Shown piece after piece: positions 52,361 through 63,173 of a stretch of DNA of 64,000 nt (within the stretch, counting starts at the first letter, position 1; each line of letters begins with the position of its first letter). The notes under the pieces are model-generated. The model did not search any database, was not told the DNA's origin, and was given only the letters and a program-made list of their open reading frames with translations. A program made the position numbers and the translations under genes. Source of the DNA: Pseudomonas gregormendelii (GTDB lineage Bacteria; Pseudomonadota; Gammaproteobacteria; Pseudomonadales; Pseudomonadaceae); NCBI RefSeq assembly GCF_017114825.1, contig NZ_JADEVO010000031.1:1-64000 (forward strand). The letters are read 5' to 3'.

Positions 52361-54340
52361 ATGGCCGGGCTAATTCCCCAGAGCTTCATTGACGACCTTC
52401 TGAACCGCACCGACATCGTCGATGTGGTGAGCTCGCGCCTGCAAATGAAAAAAGCCGGCAAGAACTACACTGCCTGCTGCCCGTTCCACAAAGAAAAAAC
52501 CCCGTCTTTCAGTGTCAGCCCCGACAAGCAGTTCTACTATTGCTTCGGCTGCGGTGCTGGCGGTAACGCCCTCGGCTTCATGATGGACCACGACAACCTG
52601 GATTTCGTCCAGGCCGTCGAAGAGCTTGCCAAAGCCGCAGGCATGGAAATCCCCAGGGAAGAAAGTGGCCGGCCGCACAAACCACGACAGCCCACCGACT
52701 CCCCGTTATATCCCCTGCTGACTGCCGCCGCCGAATTTTATCGCCAGGCGCTCAAGAGCCATCCGTCGCGCAAGGCTGCCGTGGATTACCTGAAGGGGCG
52801 CGGCCTGACCGGCGAAATAGCCCGGGACTTTGGCCTTGGTTTCGCTCCGCCTGGCTGGGACAACCTGTTCAAGCACTTGAGCAGCGACACCTTGCAGCAG
52901 AAAGCCATGGTCGATGCCGGCCTGCTGATCGAGAACGCCGAAACCGGCAAACGCTATGACCGCTTCCGCGATCGCGTGATGTTCCCGATCCGCGACAGCC
53001 GCGGCCGCATTATTGCCTTTGGCGGCAGGGTGCTGGGCGACGACAAGCCCAAATACCTGAACTCGCCGGAAACCCCGGTGTTTCATAAAGGCCAGGAACT
53101 CTACGGCCTCTACGAAGCACGCAAGAACAACCGCAATCTCGATGAAATCATCGTGGTTGAGGGCTACATGGATGTCATCGCCCTGGCGCAGCAAGGCCTG
53201 CGCAACGCCGTGGCAACGCTGGGCACAGCCACCAGCGAAGAACACTTGAAGCGACTGTTTCGCGTCGTGCCCAACGTGCTGTTCTGCTTTGACGGCGATC
53301 AGGCCGGCCGCAATGCCGCCTGGCGCGCGCTCGAAGCGACGCTGCCGTGCCTGCAGGACGGGCGGCGTGCGCGGTTCCTGTTCCTGCCCGAAGGCGAGGA
53401 CCCGGATACCCTGGTCCGCTCGGAGGGCACCGATGCCTTCCGCGCAAGGATCAACCAGCACGCACAACCGCTGGCCGACTATTTTTTCCAGCAGTTGACT
53501 GAAGAATCGGACCCGCGCTCGCTCGAAGGCAAGGCCCATATGGCCACGCTGGCCGCACCGCTGATCGACAAGGTGCCCGGCGCCAACCTGCGTATCCTGA
53601 TGCGCCAGCGCCTGAGTGAAATCACCGGCCTGAGTGGCGAAGCCGTCAGCCAGTTGGTGCAAAGCGCTCCGCAAGATGCGCCGCCGGCCTACGATCCAGG
53701 CATCGACTATGACGCCATGCCCGACTACAGCGACTATCATCAGCCGCAATCACCCGACATGTACACGCCGCAGCAGGAGTGGACGCCGAAGAAGCCTGGC
53801 GCCGGCGGCAAGAAGTGGGACAAGAAGCCCTGGGACAAGAACGGCAAGCGTGGCGGTGATCGCGATCAGCAGAGCGCACCACGCACGCCGATCGCTGTCG
53901 AAGCCCCTACACTGATTGCACTGCGCACGCTGATTCATCATCCGCAACTGGCCGGCAAGGTGGAAACCGCCGACCATTTCGCCAATGAAAGCAATACCTA
54001 CGCACAACTGCTGGTCGCCCTTATCGAGGCGGTGCAGAAAAATCCTAAGCTAAACTCTATCCAGTTGATGGCCCGCTGGCACGGCACCGAACAGGGTCGC
54101 CTGCTCAAGGCTTTGGCGGAAAAGGAGTGGCTGATTGACGGCGACAACCTTGAACAACAGTTTTTAGACACCATTACTAGGTTATCAGCAGGTCAACACA
54201 CAGACAGCCTGGAAGTTCTGATCAGGAAAGCAAGGCAGCCAGGATTGACTGCCGAGGAAGCAAATCAGATCGCAAATCAGATGCGCGACCTATTAAAACG
54301 TAATGTGGCTGTATCAAACCCGACCTCAACTGGCGCGTGA
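52361..54340 (+). CDS. dnaG: DNA primase
   Basis: Makes RNA primers at the replication fork. The 659-residue protein has an N-terminal CHC2 zinc finger (C40, H43, C61, C64), and a TOPRIM core (VVEGYMDVIALAQ, FCFDGDQAGRNAAW). A Pro/Lys/Gly-rich linker leads to the C-terminal DnaB-interacting helical domain. The ATG at 52361 (MAGLIPQSFIDDLL) is standard; an in-frame start 11 codons upstream is less likely. Confidence 0.97.
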   Translation: MAGLIPQSFIDDLLNRTDIVDVVSSRLQMKKAGKNYTACCPFHKEKTPSFSVSPDKQFYYCFGCGAGGNALGFMMDHDNLDFVQAVEELAKAAGMEIPREESGRPHKPRQPTDSPLYPLLTAAAEFYRQALKSHPSRKAAVDYLKGRGLTGEIARDFGLGFAPPGWDNLFKHLSSDTLQQKAMVDAGLLIENAETGKRYDRFRDRVMFPIRDSRGRIIAFGGRVLGDDKPKYLNSPETPVFHKGQELYGLYEARKNNRNLDEIIVVEGYMDVIALAQQGLRNAVATLGTATSEEHLKRLFRVVPNVLFCFDGDQAGRNAAWRALEATLPCLQDGRRARFLFLPEGEDPDTLVRSEGTDAFRARINQHAQPLADYFFQQLTEESDPRSLEGKAHMATLAAPLIDKVPGANLRILMRQRLSEITGLSGEAVSQLVQSAPQDAPPAYDPGIDYDAMPDYSDYHQPQSPDMYTPQQEWTPKKPGAGGKKWDKKPWDKNGKRGGDRDQQSAPRTPIAVEAPTLIALRTLIHHPQLAGKVETADHFANESNTYAQLLVALIEAVQKNPKLNSIQLMARWHGTEQGRLLKALAEKEWLIDGDNLEQQFLDTITRLSAGQHTDSLEVLIRKARQPGLTAEEANQIANQMRDLLKRNVAVSNPTSTGA

Positions 54341-54407
54341 GGTCATAGCTCAGGTATAATCCTCGGCTTGTTTTTTGCCCGCCAAGACCTTCAGTGGATA
54401 GGGTGTT

Positions 54408-56255
<1,848 letters not shown>

Positions 56256-56258
56256 TCA

Positions 56259-56288
56259 CAAAACCCCCGGCCCAGGCCGGGGGTTTTG
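56259..56288 (+). terminator. Intrinsic terminator of rpoD
   Basis: AAAACCCCCGGCC / GGCCGGGGGTTTT directly after the rpoD stop, with a T4 tract. Confidence 0.92.
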
Positions 56289-56377
56289 CTTTATGTAGAT
56301 TAAATCCCCCGCACTTCCCTCCCGCCGAATTGCCCGTCTACACTCGAAACATTCCCCCGAGCCATAACGAGAGCGTT

Positions 56378-59300
56378 ATGCCCAGACTGCCGACCGTGCT
56401 TTTTTTACTGTCGCTGATCACCTGGACCACAACGGCTGGCGCTCTGACTCTAACCGACGAAGAACGTAGCTGGCTGGACGCCCATCCGCACCTGCGCCTG
56501 GGTGTCGATGCGTCCTGGCCACCTTTCGAGTTTCGGGACGATCAGGGCCGCTACCAGGGTCTTGCCGCAGACTACATCGACGTGATTCGGCAACGCCTGT
56601 CGGTCGACCTCAAACCGGTCGAGCCCGTCAGCTGGACGGTGGTCCTGGAACAGGTCAGGCAAGGCAAGCTGGATCTGTTGCCGGGCATCATGTCGACCCC
56701 GGAACGCCAGTCTTATTTATCCTTCACGCGCCCTTACCTGGACTTTCCGATCGTCATCCTCGCCCACGTGGGGGGCGCCCAGCCGCGCAAAATCGCGGAC
56801 TTATACGGGCTGAAAATCGCCGTGGTGGACAACTACGCCCCCCATGAACTGCTACGCACCCATCATCCCGACCTGAACCTGGTGGCCATGCCCAACGTCA
56901 GCTCGGCACTGCAGGCGCTGGCGACGGATGAAGTAGACGCCGTGGTCGGCGATCTCGCCTCCAGCGTCTGGAGCCTGCGCCAGTTGAAGCTCGACGGCCT
57001 GTATGTGAGCGGCGAGACGCCCTACCGCTATCAACTGGCCATGGCCGTGCCCAAGGACAACAAAATACTGGTTGGCATCCTGGACAAGGTCCTGGCGGAC
57101 ATGAGCCCGGCTGAAATCAGCGCCATTCAGGAGCATTGGGTCGGCAACGTGCTGGATCACCGTACATTCTGGTCCGACCTGCTGGTTTACGGCCTGCCGG
57201 GATTATTGCTGCTGATCACCGTGCTGGCGGTCGTCATCAGGATCAATCGCCGACTGAGCTCGGAAATTTCCCGCCGGGTCGATCTCGAACAGGAATTGCG
57301 CAGCAGCGAGTATCACTACCGCGGCCTGGTCGAGAGCCTTTCGGCCATTGCCTGGGAAGCGCGTATCAGCGACTTCACCTACAGCTACGTGTCGCCGCAT
57401 GCCGAAGAACTGCTCGGCTACCCGCTCTCCCATTGGCTGATCCCGGGGTTCTGGCGCAACATCATTCACCCTGCAGACCTGACCCGAGCCCAAACCTTCT
57501 GCGACCACGAAGTCCTGGCCGGGCGTGATCACACGGTCGATTACCGCGTGATCACCGCCGACGGTCGGTGCCTGTGGGTACGCGACATCGTCAGCCTGAT
57601 CGAGCATGGGCACGAGCCGGTGCTGCGCGGCCTGATGATCGACATCAGCGACGCCAAACGCACGGAAGAAGCGCTACGCCTGTCCGAGCAGAAGTTCGCC
57701 TCGGTCTTCCAGCAGTGCCCTGACATTCTGGTGATTGCGCGGTTGTCCGATGGCTGCCTGCTGGAGGTCAACGAAGCGTTTGAGGAGCAGATCGGCCTCG
57801 GCGCCGAGGCAGTCATCGGCCAAACCGCCACTGACCTGAACATCTGGGGCATCCCCGGCGTCGGCCCGGGCCTGCTGCAGCGCTTGCAGGCAGGCAGCAT
57901 CCGCAACCTCGAGATGCCCTTTCGCCGCAACAACGGCCAAGTGTTCACCGGCCTGATCTCCGCCGAACCCTTCGACCTGGATGCCACCCCGGCGCTGGTC
58001 GTTGTCGTTCGTGACATCAGCCAGCTCAAGGAGACCCAACAGCAGCTGCAAATCTCCGAGGAGAAATTCGCCAAGGCGTTCCACGCTTCCCCGGACGGCT
58101 TGTTGCTGTCGCGCCAGAGCGACGGCCTGTTGATGGAGGTCAACGATGGCTTCAGCCGCATCACCGGCTTCAACAGCGCGATGTCGGTCGACCGCTCCTC
58201 CCTGGAACTGGGCATCTGGGTCAACCTCAACGAGCGCAAGCAGATGCTCGACCTGCTCAATCGCGATGGTTTTGTTCGCGACTTCAGTTGCCACATCCGC
58301 CGCAGCGACGGGCAGATTCGCCTTTGCGAAGTGTCCAGCCGGCCGCTGCCGATCGGCAATGAAGATTGCATGTTGACCATCGCCCGGGACATTACCGAAC
58401 GCCACCTGATGCAGGAGAAGCTGCAACAGGCCGCTACCGTGTTCGAGAGCACCGCCGAGGGCGTGTTGATCACCGACACCCAGCAGCACATCAGCGCGGT
58501 TAATCGCGCGTTCACCGAAATCACCGGTTACAGCGAAAGCGAAGCACTGGGTCACACCCCTCGCCTGCTCGCATCAGGTCTGCATGACAGCGCGTTTTAT
58601 GCCGCCATGTGGCATCAACTGACCGCCGAAGGCCATTGGCAAGGGGAGATTTCCAACCGCCGTAAAAATGGAGAGCTGTACCCCAGCTGGCTGACCATCA
58701 GCGCAGTGCGCAACCGCGATCGATTCATTACCCATTTTGTTGCCGTGTTCGCTGACATTTCCAGCCTCAAGCACGCCCAGGCCAAGCTCGACTACCAGGC
58801 GCACCACGATCCACTGACCGGCTTGCCAAACCGCACATTGTTCGAAAACCGGCTGCTGACTGCGCTGAACAACCAGCAGGAAAACGGCGGCCAGGGCGCA
58901 GTACTGTTTCTCGACCTGGACCGCTTTAAACACATCAACGACAGCCTCGGCCATCCGGTCGGCGACCTGCTGCTCAAGGGCATTGCCGTGCGCCTCAAAG
59001 AGCAGCTGCGGGACATCGACACCGTGGCACGACTCGGCGGCGATGAATTCATCATTTTGCTTCCAGGCCTTCAACAACCCAGCGATGCCGACTACATCGC
59101 CAACAAGTTGCTCAATTGCTTCTCGGCGCCGTTCCAGGCCGGTGAACATGAGTTCTTCATCAGCGCCAGCATTGGCACCAGCCTCTATCCCCGTGACGGC
59201 GGTGACGTGGCCACACTGGTCAAGAATGCCGACGCCGCGATGTACCGCTCCAAGGCCAAGGGGCGCAACCGCGTCGAAAGCTACACCCGCGACCTGACCG

Positions 59301-60124
59301 CCCAGGCCAGTGAGCGGGTAGCGCTGGAACACGAGTTGCGCCGCGCCATCGAGCGCAATGAACTACACCTGCACTACCAGCCGAAGATCAGCCTCGACGA
59401 CCATCGCCTGGTCGGCGCCGAAGCACTGATCCGCTGGCGCCACCCGACTTTCGGTGATGTGCCACCAGAGAACTTCATTGCCCTGGCCGAAGAAAACGGC
59501 ATGATCCTGCAAATCGGCGACTGGGTACTGGAAACCGCCTGCCGCCAGATGCTGGAGTGGAATCAGCTCTATCAAAGCATGGGCCCGCTGTCGGTAAACT
59601 TGGCAGGCGCCCAGCTGCGCCAGCCCAACCTGCTCGGGCGCATCGAACAACTGCTCAAGGACAACCGTCTCAGACCGGATCTACTGCAACTGGAAATTAC
59701 CGAAAACTTCATCATGAGCCAGGCGGAAGAAGCGCTGGCAGTGCTGCACCAGCTCAAAAACCTGGGCGTGCAACTGGCAATCGATGACTTCGGTACAGGC
59801 TATTCATCCCTGAGCTACCTCAAGCGGCTCCCGCTGGACATCCTCAAAATCGACCAGTCTTTCGTCCGCGGCCTGCCGGACGACCCGCACGACGTGGCCA
59901 TCGTTCGCGCAATCATCGCCCTGGGCCGCAGCATGCAATTCACCGTGATCGCCGAAGGCGTCGAGACCCAGGCCCAGCAACAATTCCTCGCTGCCGAAGG
60001 CTGCGACCAGATCCAGGGTTACATCGTCAGCCTGCCCCTGCCACCCGACGAATTCGCCGCGACATTTCTTCGTACAACAGTTTCGAGCTTTTCGGATAGC
60101 ACAGCCGAGAAACCATCGTTATAA
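56378..60124 (+). CDS. rmcA: Redox-type c-di-GMP regulator with PAS-GGDEF-EAL (RmcA-like)
   Basis: A 1,248-residue membrane signalling protein. It has a signal peptide (about 1-25), a periplasmic SBP_bac_3 domain (about 35-255, LRLGVDASWPPFEF), a membrane helix near 275-295, and four PAS-type domains. A GGDEF domain with intact RLGGDEF at 887-891 and an EAL domain with EAL at 1015-1017 and DDFGTGYSSLSYL follow. In P. aeruginosa RmcA degrades c-di-GMP in response to phenazine and redox state. The ATG at 56378 places the signal peptide at the N terminus. Its stop lies inside the -10 box of the tRNA gene that follows. Confidence 0.92.
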   Translation: MPRLPTVLFLLSLITWTTTAGALTLTDEERSWLDAHPHLRLGVDASWPPFEFRDDQGRYQGLAADYIDVIRQRLSVDLKPVEPVSWTVVLEQVRQGKLDLLPGIMSTPERQSYLSFTRPYLDFPIVILAHVGGAQPRKIADLYGLKIAVVDNYAPHELLRTHHPDLNLVAMPNVSSALQALATDEVDAVVGDLASSVWSLRQLKLDGLYVSGETPYRYQLAMAVPKDNKILVGILDKVLADMSPAEISAIQEHWVGNVLDHRTFWSDLLVYGLPGLLLLITVLAVVIRINRRLSSEISRRVDLEQELRSSEYHYRGLVESLSAIAWEARISDFTYSYVSPHAEELLGYPLSHWLIPGFWRNIIHPADLTRAQTFCDHEVLAGRDHTVDYRVITADGRCLWVRDIVSLIEHGHEPVLRGLMIDISDAKRTEEALRLSEQKFASVFQQCPDILVIARLSDGCLLEVNEAFEEQIGLGAEAVIGQTATDLNIWGIPGVGPGLLQRLQAGSIRNLEMPFRRNNGQVFTGLISAEPFDLDATPALVVVVRDISQLKETQQQLQISEEKFAKAFHASPDGLLLSRQSDGLLMEVNDGFSRITGFNSAMSVDRSSLELGIWVNLNERKQMLDLLNRDGFVRDFSCHIRRSDGQIRLCEVSSRPLPIGNEDCMLTIARDITERHLMQEKLQQAATVFESTAEGVLITDTQQHISAVNRAFTEITGYSESEALGHTPRLLASGLHDSAFYAAMWHQLTAEGHWQGEISNRRKNGELYPSWLTISAVRNRDRFITHFVAVFADISSLKHAQAKLDYQAHHDPLTGLPNRTLFENRLLTALNNQQENGGQGAVLFLDLDRFKHINDSLGHPVGDLLLKGIAVRLKEQLRDIDTVARLGGDEFIILLPGLQQPSDADYIANKLLNCFSAPFQAGEHEFFISASIGTSLYPRDGGDVATLVKNADAAMYRSKAKGRNRVESYTRDLTAQASERVALEHELRRAIERNELHLHYQPKISLDDHRLVGAEALIRWRHPTFGDVPPENFIALAEENGMILQIGDWVLETACRQMLEWNQLYQSMGPLSVNLAGAQLRQPNLLGRIEQLLKDNRLRPDLLQLEITENFIMSQAEEALAVLHQLKNLGVQLAIDDFGTGYSSLSYLKRLPLDILKIDQSFVRGLPDDPHDVAIVRAIIALGRSMQFTVIAEGVETQAQQQFLAAEGCDQIQGYIVSLPLPPDEFAATFLRTTVSSFSDSTAEKPSL

Positions 60125-60125
60125 T
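60097..60125 (+). promoter_or_regulatory. Candidate promoter of tRNA-Ile2
   Basis: A perfect TATAAT (60120-60125) lies 14 bases before the tRNA with a GC-rich discriminator CCGCGACC. The -35 (TAGCAC, 60097-60102, spacer 17) is weak. The rmcA stop TAA occupies 60122-60124, within the -10. Confidence 0.5.
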
Positions 60126-60139
60126 CCGCGACCTACTGA

Positions 60140-60216
60140 GGGCCTATAGCTCAGTTGGTTAGAGCAGAGGACTCATAATCCTTTGGTCCACGGTTCAAGT
60201 CCGTGTGGGCCCACCA
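60140..60216 (+). tRNA. tRNA-Ile2 (CAU, lysidine type)
   Basis: A 77-base tRNA with encoded CCA. Acceptor stem GGGCCTA/TGGGCCC, D arm GCTC/GAGC, anticodon stem GAGGA/TCCTT and T arm CACGG/CCGTG all pair. The anticodon is CAT at 60174-60176. Pairs C4-G69 and C5-G68 are the reported positive determinants for TilS, and the variable/T region (TTGGTC..GGTTCAAGTCC) matches E. coli ileX rather than elongator Met. It therefore should read AUA after lysidine modification. Its 3' end borders an integrase gene and is the likely attachment site. Confidence 0.93.
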
Positions 60217-60321
60217 TATGAATCAAGGCCTGCAGCTCAGCTGCAGGTTTTGACGCCCCAATCAGATGTTCCCGAGGTACAGTTTCGGTACAGTCCGTAC
60301 CGATCTTCCCTCGGAGAACGT

Positions 60322-61386
60322 ATGGCGACCCTCGTAAAAACCCCCTCTGGCACATGGAAAGCGGTCATTCGAAAAAATGGCTGGCCGACTGCTTCTAAGA
60401 CATTCCGCACAAAACGCGATGCTGAAGACTGGTCAAGACGCACCGAAGACGAAATGGTCAGGGGCGTTTATATCCAACGCAGTGGTTCAGAACGAATGAC
60501 GCTCGAAGCTGCTCTGAAGCGTTATCTGAGCGATGTCACGCCAACCAAAAAACCTACTACTCAGCGTGGCGAAATCAGCAAAGCCAAAAAGCTCATCGAG
60601 CATTTGGGAAAATACTCACTCGCTGCATTGTCCGCTGAAATTATCGCCGGGTTTCGTGATAAGCGCTTGAGCGAATCCGGCCACAAGGGAAACCTCAGCA
60701 ACAACACCGTCCGCCTAGAGCTAGCGCTACTCAGCCATCTTTTCACCGTAGCAATCCAAGAGTGGGGGGTGGGCCTTACATTCAACCCCGTGCTCAACAT
60801 TCGTAAGCCAAGCCCTGGTGAAGGTCGAGATCGAAGGCTGTCACCTGATGAAGAGCTCCGGCTGATCAATGCTGTGAACGCTCATAGCAACCCAATGCTC
60901 GGCTGGATTGTGCGCATAGCCCTGGAAACCGGCATGCGGGCTTCTGAGATTTCGACCTTACGGCGACACCAAGTCGACTTAGAACGACGCGTCTTGAGGC
61001 TCAAAGACACGAAAAATGACTCAGCTCGAACCGTACCTCTAAACCGATTCGCCACAGAAGCTATTAAGTCTGCGATGAATAACCCCATTCGACCGATAGA
61101 TTGTGATTTGGTCTTTTTTGGCGAGCCTGGTCGAGACAAAAAACGTCGCCCATACGCATTTACTAAAGTCTGGGGAACCCTGAAAACTAAACTGAAAATG
61201 CGGGACTTTCGTTTTCATGACCTGCGGCATGAAGCCGTCAGTCGGCTAGTTGAAGCAGGGCTATCAGACCAAGAGGTATCTGCCATCAGTGGCCACAAGT
61301 CGATGCAAATGCTCAAGCGGTACACCCACCTTCGCGCAGAAGATTTGGTGGAGCGCCTGGATAGCCTACAGCGAGGTCGAGGCTAG
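60322..61386 (+). CDS. Tyrosine site-specific integrase
   Basis: Catalyses integration and excision of the element, 354 residues. The N-terminal arm (TLVKTPSGTWKAVIRKNGWP) and core-binding domain precede a catalytic domain with R206 (ETGMRASEIS), H299 and R302 (FHDLRHEA), H325 (SGHKSM) and nucleophile Y334 (KRYTHLRAEDL), all intact. The ATG at 60322 follows GGAG by 6 bases. It lies 105 bases from the tRNA 3' end and points away from it. Confidence 0.95.
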   Translation: MATLVKTPSGTWKAVIRKNGWPTASKTFRTKRDAEDWSRRTEDEMVRGVYIQRSGSERMTLEAALKRYLSDVTPTKKPTTQRGEISKAKKLIEHLGKYSLAALSAEIIAGFRDKRLSESGHKGNLSNNTVRLELALLSHLFTVAIQEWGVGLTFNPVLNIRKPSPGEGRDRRLSPDEELRLINAVNAHSNPMLGWIVRIALETGMRASEISTLRRHQVDLERRVLRLKDTKNDSARTVPLNRFATEAIKSAMNNPIRPIDCDLVFFGEPGRDKKRRPYAFTKVWGTLKTKLKMRDFRFHDLRHEAVSRLVEAGLSDQEVSAISGHKSMQMLKRYTHLRAEDLVERLDSLQRGRG

Positions 61387-61549
61387 AAGTTTGTGCATGT
61401 ACAAGTTTATCTAAACCAAGCGATGTGTGTCCTCATTGTAAAAAGTGCGGATTGAGCAGCGGAGGTTAGCTGAAATGAGGGAATTTTAGCGACCACGGTA
61501 AAAAGGCCGTTTTTTGGGGCACACTTTTGAACTATTGAGACATCAGCCC

Positions 61550-61559
61550 GAGATATCTC
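61550..61559. promoter_or_regulatory. Perfect palindrome GAGATATCTC before the excisionase-like gene
   Basis: A 10-bp perfect palindrome ends one base before the ATG at 61561, in the place of the ribosome site. A short regulator-binding site is possible. No Shine-Dalgarno sequence is present. Confidence 0.4.
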
Positions 61560-61560
61560 A

Positions 61561-61830
61561 ATGAAGCAGTTCAATCAGCCATCAACCCCTGAGCAGAAAG
61601 AGTCGGTAGAAAAAATGGAGCGGAAGCTTACCGAACAGTTCGGTCCACTCCTCACCGCTGTACACCTTGCGGGGGTACTTCACCGCAGCGAACAGGGCTT
61701 GCGGTGGAGCCTTACTCAGCCTGGCCAATTCGCTGACACGATCAACGCTACACGCGTCAGAATCGGCCGTCGCAACTATTATCGCGCTGCGGATCTTGCA
61801 CTGTTATTGGCAGGCGAGGTGGCCGTATGA
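61561..61830 (+). CDS. Small excisionase/AlpA-like DNA-binding protein
   Basis: An 89-residue protein. A charged N terminus leads into a segment resembling a winged-helix/MerR-like fold: LLTAVHLAGVLHRSEQGLRWSL... VRIGRRNYYRAADLALLLAG, with a strand pair around RIGRRNYY. Such proteins next to integrases act as excisionases or repressors. The ATG overlaps the ATPase gene (ATGA) at its end, so the two are coupled. The exact function is inferred from position. Confidence 0.6.
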   Translation: MKQFNQPSTPEQKESVEKMERKLTEQFGPLLTAVHLAGVLHRSEQGLRWSLTQPGQFADTINATRVRIGRRNYYRAADLALLLAGEVAV

Positions 61831-62909
61831 CCTCTATCTTGAGACTGGGTGATATCCATCCTGCCATTGATGGAAAACCCACTCCCCAGCTCTGGAGTGC
61901 GGAGCTCGCGTCTGCTGCATCCATCACGCCGAAGTCCATCAGTTGGCTGTGGCCTCAATGGCTAGCGAAAGGAAAACTCACCATTTTGGCCGGGGCCGGC
62001 GGATCAGGCAAAACAACTCTGGCTATTGGGCTAATCAGCTGCTTGACGAGAGGGGGAAATTGGCCGGACGGTAGTCGTTGTAACGAGTGCGGTAATGCAT
62101 TGATATGGAGCAGCGAAGACGACCACGCAGACACCCTTGTCCCTCGGCTAATAGCAGCAGGTGCAGATTTGACACGCGTTCATTTCATCAATGGCCGGAT
62201 CAGCGCCGTTGGCGAGCGGGATACGTTCGATCCCGCGACCAACTTTGATCTCCTGCGCGAAGCTTCAGCGCGTATTGGAGGGGTATCCCTGCTTTTGCTC
62301 GATCCTATGGTTAGTTTGGTACGTGGGGACATGCATAAGGCCAACGATGTTCGGCGTTCATTGCAGGTGGTGGTAGATTTTGCAGAAGCCCATAGTTGCG
62401 CCGTACTTGGAATCACCCACTTTAGCAAAGGCAGCGGTGCATCCTCTCCAGCTGACCGAGTGATAGGCAGCCAGGCGTTTAGCGCGCTGGCCCGGACTGT
62501 CCTTGTTGCAGCCAAATCCGCGGACTCCGATATCAGGATTCTGGCTCGCGCAAAATCCAATATCAGCGACGACCAGGGTGGAGTCAGATACACCATCGAG
62601 GCTTGCACCGTGACAAACGATATCGAAACCACCCGAGTGGTCTGGGGAGAATTAGTCGAGGGTAGTGCTGGTGACATTTTGGCAGAGATTGAGTGCCCTG
62701 ATGTGGACGCTGTATCAGATGACGACCCTAGCGAAGCATTGCGCCGAATTCTCAGGGACGGTCCCATCTCTGGTAAGGAGGTTAAAAGATTGATGGCGGA
62801 GAATGGATTCACCACGAAGCAGACGCGAACTGCTCGTGAAAAGCTGAACGTTATTGCCAGCCGTGAAGGTTTCGGTAGGGATATGACAACTAATTGGTCC
62901 ATGCCGTAA
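61827..62909 (+). CDS. RepA-like AAA ATPase
   Basis: A 360-residue RecA-fold protein similar to RSF1010 RepA-type hexameric helicases found in plasmids and phage satellites. It has Walker A GAGGSGKTT (K62), Walker B LLLLDPM (D159), and a THFSK-type sensor near 200 (LGITHFSKGSG). The C-terminal 70 residues look like a winged helix (GPISGKEVKRLMAENGFTTKQTRTAREKLN). It probably supports replication of the excised element. Confidence 0.85.
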   Translation: MTSILRLGDIHPAIDGKPTPQLWSAELASAASITPKSISWLWPQWLAKGKLTILAGAGGSGKTTLAIGLISCLTRGGNWPDGSRCNECGNALIWSSEDDHADTLVPRLIAAGADLTRVHFINGRISAVGERDTFDPATNFDLLREASARIGGVSLLLLDPMVSLVRGDMHKANDVRRSLQVVVDFAEAHSCAVLGITHFSKGSGASSPADRVIGSQAFSALARTVLVAAKSADSDIRILARAKSNISDDQGGVRYTIEACTVTNDIETTRVVWGELVEGSAGDILAEIECPDVDAVSDDDPSEALRRILRDGPISGKEVKRLMAENGFTTKQTRTAREKLNVIASREGFGRDMTTNWSMP

Positions 62910-62930
62910 AAGTAAAACGACTACATCACT

Positions 62931-63000
62931 ATTCGTGCCCTAAAAACACAATCATGCCCACGAGAAATGGTAGGCATCAATGGGTGGGATGGGCACGAAT
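62931..63000. repeat. 10-bp inverted repeat around 50 bases
   Basis: ATTCGTGCCC (62931-62940) and GGGCACGAAT (62991-63000) are exact complements. The space between has further short inverted pieces (TGCC..GGCA). It lies just after the RepA-like gene and could be part of an origin or a regulatory structure. Confidence 0.75.
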
Positions 63001-63090
63001 GATGATCGCCCACCTGACGAGTTCTTGCCGAATATCTCATGGTCAAATGATTACTCGCAGCCTTTGGCGCTTCGTGATTTCTGGGCCTAA
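62980..63090 (+). CDS. Possible 36-residue ORF
   Basis: A short frame MGGMGTNDDRPPDEFLP.. ending ALRDFWA. Its composition looks protein-like (acidic, aromatic) but there is no clear ribosome site and it starts within the right arm of the inverted repeat. Function unknown. Confidence 0.3.
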   Translation: MGGMGTNDDRPPDEFLPNISWSNDYSQPLALRDFWA

Positions 63091-63137
63091 GGGAAACTTG
63101 TGCCTGCTTTCGCTTTAGTGAACGTCCTACTGCTGAA

Positions 63138-63165
63138 CGCCTCATGTCGCTGCCGACATGAGGCG
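63138..63165. terminator. 12-bp perfect hairpin between convergent element genes
   Basis: CGCCTCATGTCG / CGACATGAGGCG with loop CTGC. It lacks a T-tract on either strand but sits where a bidirectional terminator is expected, 9 bases from the end of the minus-strand gene. Confidence 0.6.
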
Positions 63166-63173
63166 ACAACCAT

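Noticed and set aside
60140-60216. tRNA-Met elongator
   Set aside because: Acceptor pairs C4-G69 and C5-G68 and the variable/T region match tRNA-Ile2; elongator Met has U4-A69 and A5-U68 in E. coli.
62894-63118. 74-codon plus-strand frame after the RepA-like gene
   Set aside because: Overlaps the RepA end and the inverted repeat, no ribosome site, and Cys/His/Arg-heavy composition without a fold pattern.
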